Shown piece after piece: positions 7,596 to 10,767 of a stretch of 10,767 nucleotides of DNA. The position numbers and the translations under genes are program-made. The notes beneath the pieces are model-generated. The model ran no database searches. It was not told where the DNA came from and saw nothing but the letters and a program-made list of their open reading frames with translations. The first letter of the stretch is position 1, and each line of letters begins with the position of its first letter. Origin of the DNA: Betaproteobacteria bacterium (GTDB taxonomy: Bacteria; Pseudomonadota; Gammaproteobacteria; Burkholderiales; Rhodocyclaceae); the NCBI GenBank assembly GCA_028065725.1, contig JAPTVL010000211.1, positions 1-10,767 of the forward strand. Reading direction: 5' to 3'.

Positions 7596-9757
7596 CAGGC
7601 GGTTTTCCTTTCATGCCGCCGCCATGCGATCACCGCCGGCGCGATGACGGCGACCAGCGCGGCGACCAGCAGCACGATCGGCCACAACACCGGCTGGTTC
7701 CATTCGTCGCGCCGGGCCTCGCGCAGGGCGGGATCGATGCGCCGGTACTTCAGCGTGTTGTTGGCCATCAGGTTGGGCTTGACGTTGTGTACCCAGCCAT
7801 GGCGCAAGCCGAAAGACTTGGGGTAATAGGCGAAGATCCACGGCGCATCGCGGCGCACGATCTCGAGCATTTCATCGATCACCTGCTGGCGCGCGGGCCC
7901 GTTGTCCATGTCCTTCATGCGCTCGAACAGACGGTCGAATTCCGGATTGTCGTAGTTGGCCGCATTCTCCCCGCCGCTGGCCACTTTCTTGTGCGGACCG
8001 TACAGCAGGAAGAAGAAGTTTTCCGGGTCGGGGTAGTCGGCGTTCCAGCCCCACTCGAACAGCTGCGCGTTGCCCTTGCGGATCTTGTCCTGGAAGCGGT
8101 TGTAGTCGGTGCCGCGCACCACCAGCTGCACATTGAGCTTGTCGAGCTGCTTCTTCATCCAGTCGAGCCGCGACTTGGCGTCGGGCCCGCTCGCCATGGT
8201 GTCGAAATACAGCACCAGAGGCTCGCCGGTCTTCGCGTTGCGCCCGTTCGGGTAGCCCGCCTCGGCCAGCAGCCTTTTCGCGGTTTCGATCGGGTGGCGC
8301 TCGATCCTGCCGTTGTGCGCCTCGTACACGTAGGGGTTCAGCCCAGCCACGCCTTCGACGTAGCCGAACAAGCCGGGCGGGATCGGCCCCTGTGCGGGGA
8401 TGCCGCGGCCATTCAGGAAAATCGAAATGAACTCGTCGTAATCGAACGCGATGGAAAGCGCCTGGCGCAGTTTCTGGCGGTCTTCGCTCAAGCCCCCCAC
8501 CACCGGGTCGAGCATGTTGAAACCCACATACCAGATCGAGGCCGCCACCGCGGTGATGAGGTGGATGTCCTGGTCGCGCATGCTGTCGGTGAGCTGCGGG
8601 TCGCCACCTGACGTGAACTGCACGGCCTGGTCGAAGCTGTCGGAGTTGATGCCCGAGCTGTCGTAGTAGCCCTGCAGGAACTTGCTCCAGTAGGGAATGG
8701 TTTCCTTTTCCAGGCTGAACACGGCTTCGTCCACCAACGGCAGCGGCTTGCCGGCGTCCACCAGCAGACCGGCCTGGCGGTCCTCGTCGTTGCCTTCCGC
8801 GGGATAGACCTCTCCATGAAAGTAGGGATTTTTCTTCAGCACCATGCGACGGTTGGGATCATTCTCCGCCAGATAGTAGGGGCCTGTGCCAATCGGCTGC
8901 CAGTCAAGCGTGAGGTTTCTGTCCGCCATGCCAGGCTGTGCATAGAAGACATCGGCCTCCCATGGGATCGGAGCGAAGAACGGCATCGCCAGCCAGTAGA
9001 TGAACTGCGGGTATTTGCCCTTGATGCGGATGCGGTATAGGTGACGATCCACCACTTCCGCGCCGGCCAGCGGGAAATCGTCGAGATTCAGCGCCCTGCC
9101 GGGGTTTTCCCTGGTCGCCTGTTCCAGCGCCGCACCCAGCGCCTTGAGGCCGACGATATGCTCGCTCATCAGGCCAAAAATCGGCGAGCTGAGCCTGGGG
9201 TTGGCCAACCGTTTGATCTGGTACACGTAGTCGGCGGCCACCAGGTCGCGGGTGCCGCTGTATTCAAAATCGCGAATCTGGGTTTTTCCGGCGACATCCG
9301 CGGCAGTCATAGCGTGATAGCGATAGCGTCCCGCCTCGTCGCGCGCAAAAGCCGGATGCGGCTGATAGCGTATGCCGGGGCGAATGCTGATTTCATAAAT
9401 GCTTTCTGCGATGGCCGTAGCCGGCGCATCGTCCGGCAACGTGTTGCCCGCCCCGTCAACATAGCGCGGCTTGGGGACTGCTTCGGCAGTCAACGGAATC
9501 AGCGTGTAGGGGCGCTTGAGGAAGTGATACTGCAGCGGCGGCTCGTAGATCTGGCCGGTGAACTCGACTTCGTTCGAACTGTAGGAGCGCGCCGGATCGA
9601 GATGTTTGGGCCGCTCGGAAAATGCACTGTAAAGCACCGTGGCATTCACATCGCTGCCAGGATAAGGGGTGTTCCAGTTGTCGGAGCAGCCCGCAATCAG
9701 GCTCAGGCCGATTGCAAGCAACCCCATCCTCGATAAAATCGCCCCGATGCGCGCCAT
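7595..9757 (-). CDS. Family-5 substrate-binding lipoprotein with a C-terminal membrane helix
   Basis: This is the solute receptor of the importer (SBP_bac_5 family, as in OppA, DppA and YejA), 720 residues against the usual 500-600. The N-terminus is a lipoprotein signal with lipobox IAGC and acylated Cys24. The start of the mature fold carries [20 protein letters not shown], a typical family opening. The C-terminal lobe includes [16 protein letters not shown] and the FDRLFERM segment usual for these proteins. Residues 692-712 ([21 protein letters not shown]) form a convincing membrane helix, followed by the basic tail RRHERKTA, which suggests a cytoplasmic C-terminus. The ATG at 9757 is preferred over Met11 because it supplies Arg3 and Arg10 to the signal peptide; no Shine-Dalgarno sequence precedes it. 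It is the first gene of the operon. The substrate is unknown; peptides are the family default, but other solutes are possible. Confidence 0.92.
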   Translation of the reverse strand: MARIGAILSRMGLLAIGLSLIAGCSDNWNTPYPGSDVNATVLYSAFSERPKHLDPARSYSSNEVEFTGQIYEPPLQYHFLKRPYTLIPLTAEAVPKPRYVDGAGNTLPDDAPATAIAESIYEISIRPGIRYQPHPAFARDEAGRYRYHAMTAADVAGKTQIRDFEYSGTRDLVAADYVYQIKRLANPRLSSPIFGLMSEHIVGLKALGAALEQATRENPGRALNLDDFPLAGAEVVDRHLYRIRIKGKYPQFIYWLAMPFFAPIPWEADVFYAQPGMADRNLTLDWQPIGTGPYYLAENDPNRRMVLKKNPYFHGEVYPAEGNDEDRQAGLLVDAGKPLPLVDEAVFSLEKETIPYWSKFLQGYYDSSGINSDSFDQAVQFTSGGDPQLTDSMRDQDIHLITAVAASIWYVGFNMLDPVVGGLSEDRQKLRQALSIAFDYDEFISIFLNGRGIPAQGPIPPGLFGYVEGVAGLNPYVYEAHNGRIERHPIETAKRLLAEAGYPNGRNAKTGEPLVLYFDTMASGPDAKSRLDWMKKQLDKLNVQLVVRGTDYNRFQDKIRKGNAQLFEWGWNADYPDPENFFFLLYGPHKKVASGGENAANYDNPEFDRLFERMKDMDNGPARQQVIDEMLEIVRRDAPWIFAYYPKSFGLRHGWVHNVKPNLMANNTLKYRRIDPALREARRDEWNQPVLWPIVLLVAALVAVIAPAVIAWRRHERKTA

Positions 9758-9763
9758 GCCGCA

Positions 9764-9792
9764 AGTGTACCCAAGCGCGCCGCCAACGTCAG
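9764..9792 (-). promoter_or_regulatory. Candidate promoter of the ABC importer operon
   Basis: On the minus strand CTGACG (9787-9792) and TACACT (9764-9769) are separated by 17 bases, each matching the sigma-70 consensus at four of six positions. The predicted transcription start falls at or within a base or two of the ATG at 9757, which would make a leaderless message. That agrees with the missing Shine-Dalgarno sequence, but both hexamers are weak and the site is unproven. Confidence 0.35.
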
Positions 9793-9796
9793 CCGT

Positions 9797-9802
9797 TATA
9801 AT
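9797..9802 (+). promoter_or_regulatory. Candidate -10 element of fabI
   Basis: A perfect TATAAT lies 28 bases before the fabI ATG, in an otherwise GC-rich stretch. No good -35 hexamer is seen at 16-18 bases upstream, and there is no TG extension, so an activator may be needed. It would give a leader of roughly 20-25 bases. Confidence 0.5.
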
Positions 9803-9830
9803 TCGCCCACCTCAACTCTTCGAGACCAAC

Positions 9831-10610
9831 ATGGGATTTCTTGCAGGAAAACGCTTGCTGATCACCGGCGTCATCTCCAACCGCTCCATCGCCTACGGCA
9901 TCGCCGCGGCATGCAAGCGCGAGGGCGCCGAACTCGCCTTCACCTACCAGGGCGAGCGCATCAAGGATCGCGTCACCGAATTTGCCCAGGAGTTCGGGTC
10001 CAACCTGGTGTTCCCCTGCGATGTCAGCAGCGACGAGCAAATCGATGCCCTGTTTGCCGAACTCGGCAAACACTGGGACGGCCTGGATGGTCTGGTGCAC
10101 TCGATTGCGTTTGCCCCGAAAGAGGCCCTTGCCGGCGATTTCCTTTCCGCGGTCACCCGCGAAAACTTCCGCATCGCGCACGACATCAGTTCCTACAGTT
10201 TTGCTGCGCTGGCCAAGGCCGCGTTGCCGATGATGGAAGGCCGCAAGGCTGCGCTGCTGACGTTGTCGTATCTTGGCGCAATTCGCTCCGTCCCCAACTA
10301 CAACGTGATGGGCCTGGCCAAGGCCAGCCTCGAATCCGGCGTGTACTACATGGCGCAAAGCCTCGGCCCCAAGGGCATCCGCGTCAACGCGGTGTCGGCG
10401 GGTCCGATCAAGACGCTGGCTGCCAGCGGCATCGCCAACTTCGGCGAGAAGCTCGACCTCGTCGCCAAGAACGCACCGCTGCGTCGCAACGTGACCATCG
10501 AGGAAGTCGGCAACGCCGCCGCCTTCCTGCTCTCCGATCTGGCCTCCGGCATCACCGGCGAGATCACCTACGTCGACGCTGGCTTCAACTCCACCGCAGG
10601 CGCTGAATGA
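9831..10610 (+). CDS. fabI: Enoyl-[acyl-carrier-protein] reductase (NADH), FabI
   Basis: The product reduces trans-2-enoyl-ACP in the last step of each fatty acid elongation cycle, in the cytoplasm. It has 259 residues against 262 in E. coli. It opens [14 protein letters not shown], with the FabI-type nucleotide-binding region [15 protein letters not shown] at about 11-25. The catalytic set is Tyr147, Tyr157 and Lys164, within [20 protein letters not shown], the Y-x6-Y-x6-K pattern of Fab[19 protein letters not shown] (184-201) is also typical. The residue equivalent to E. coli Gly93 is alanine. The start at 9831 matches the conserved FabI N-terminus; the frame is open back to 9669 but that part overlaps the divergent operon. 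The ribosome binding site is weak. It is followed by a strong hairpin terminator, so it is probably transcribed alone. Confidence 0.97.
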   Translation: MGFLAGKRLLITGVISNRSIAYGIAAACKREGAELAFTYQGERIKDRVTEFAQEFGSNLVFPCDVSSDEQIDALFAELGKHWDGLDGLVHSIAFAPKEALAGDFLSAVTRENFRIAHDISSYSFAALAKAALPMMEGRKAALLTLSYLGAIRSVPNYNVMGLAKASLESGVYYMAQSLGPKGIRVNAVSAGPIKTLAASGIANFGEKLDLVAKNAPLRRNVTIEEVGNAAAFLLSDLASGITGEITYVDAGFNSTAGAE

Positions 10611-10621
10611 TCTAATCCCAG

Positions 10622-10664
10622 CAACCAACAAAAACGCGCCTTGACGGCGCGTTTTTGTTGGTTG
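10622..10664. terminator. Strong bidirectional intrinsic terminator after fabI
   Basis: Bases 10622-10640 and 10646-10664 form a perfect 19-bp inverted repeat around the loop TTGAC. The core is a GCGCC/GGCGC stem flanked by AAAAA and TTTTT, so a U-rich tract follows the GC core on both strands. It begins 12 bases after the fabI stop and lies 17 bases from the stop of the convergent partial gene, serving both. Confidence 0.9.
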
Positions 10665-10680
10665 GACACAGTCCTGCGGC

Positions 10681-10767
10681 TTATCTGCCTTCGATTGCAT
10701 TCGGCTGGATTTTCACCTTCTGCCCCGCTGTGATCAGCGCAATCATCGCCTTCATATCCGCACGCTG
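10681..10767 (-). CDS. C-terminal end of an unrecognised protein (5' part outside window)
   Basis: A minus-strand frame enters from the right edge and ends at TAA (10681-10683), giving 28 residues ending KVKIQPNAIEGR. It is open across the whole visible stretch and lies just behind the bidirectional terminator, convergent with fabI, which is the expected arrangement for a real gene end. The fragment is too short to assign a family, and its reality rests mainly on position. Confidence 0.5.
   Translation of the reverse strand, partial: QRADMKAMIALITAGQKVKIQPNAIEGR

Noticed and set aside
6622..7614. Upstream extension of the enlarged permease frame to 7614
   Set aside because: This stretch is a shadow of the first permease gene in another frame; the real protein starts MNFIPDPLW at 6621 with an ATGA overlap.
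3236..9757. Calling the operon yejABEF, a microcin C importer
   Set aside because: Architecture is similar, especially the fused ATPase, but the receptor and second permease differ greatly in length and domains, and no microcin-related gene is nearby. Gene symbols were therefore left empty.
9669..9830. Longer FabI start at 9669
   Set aside because: It would add 54 residues overlapping the divergent binding-protein gene; the MGFLAGKR start matches FabI proteins and sits downstream of the TATAAT.

Overview
This is a GC-rich chromosomal window, probably from a betaproteobacterium; that placement is an inference from gene content, protein similarity and base composition. No mobile element, CRISPR array, rRNA or tRNA gene was seen. 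It holds eight complete genes and two partial genes cut by the window edges.

Left part (1-3026): a yafS-like methyltransferase-fold gene (minus strand, 3' end cut off) diverges from gloB (glyoxalase II), which is followed by an mltD-type lytic transglycosylase gene with LysM domains. The order mltD-gloB-yafS matches the E. coli chromosome and supports vertical inheritance. The mltD product differs from the E. coli protein: it has an ordinary cleavable signal peptide, no lipobox, and three LysM-like repeats.

Central part (3042-9757, minus strand): one tightly packed five-gene operon for a peptide/oligopeptide-type ABC importer. In transcription order it encodes a large family-5 substrate-binding lipoprotein, a DppB/YejB-type permease, a DppC/YejE-type permease, a fused double ATPase of YejF type, and a 65-residue protein with two membrane segments. 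Every junction overlaps by one to four bases (TGATG, ATGA, ATGA, TTGA), so translation is probably coupled along the whole operon. Three features stand out. The binding protein has both an N-terminal lipobox and a C-terminal membrane helix. The second permease carries about 220 extra N-terminal residues with four predicted helices and a periplasmic segment. The operon ends in a small membrane protein of unknown role. The system looks like a membrane-tethered variant of the Yej/Opp importers; its substrate cannot be read from the sequence.

Right part (9758-10767): fabI (enoyl-ACP reductase) diverges from the importer operon across 73 bp that appear to hold two overlapping promoters. fabI ends at a strong 19-bp perfect hairpin that can terminate transcription in both directions. 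Beyond it is the C-terminal end of an unrecognised minus-strand gene.
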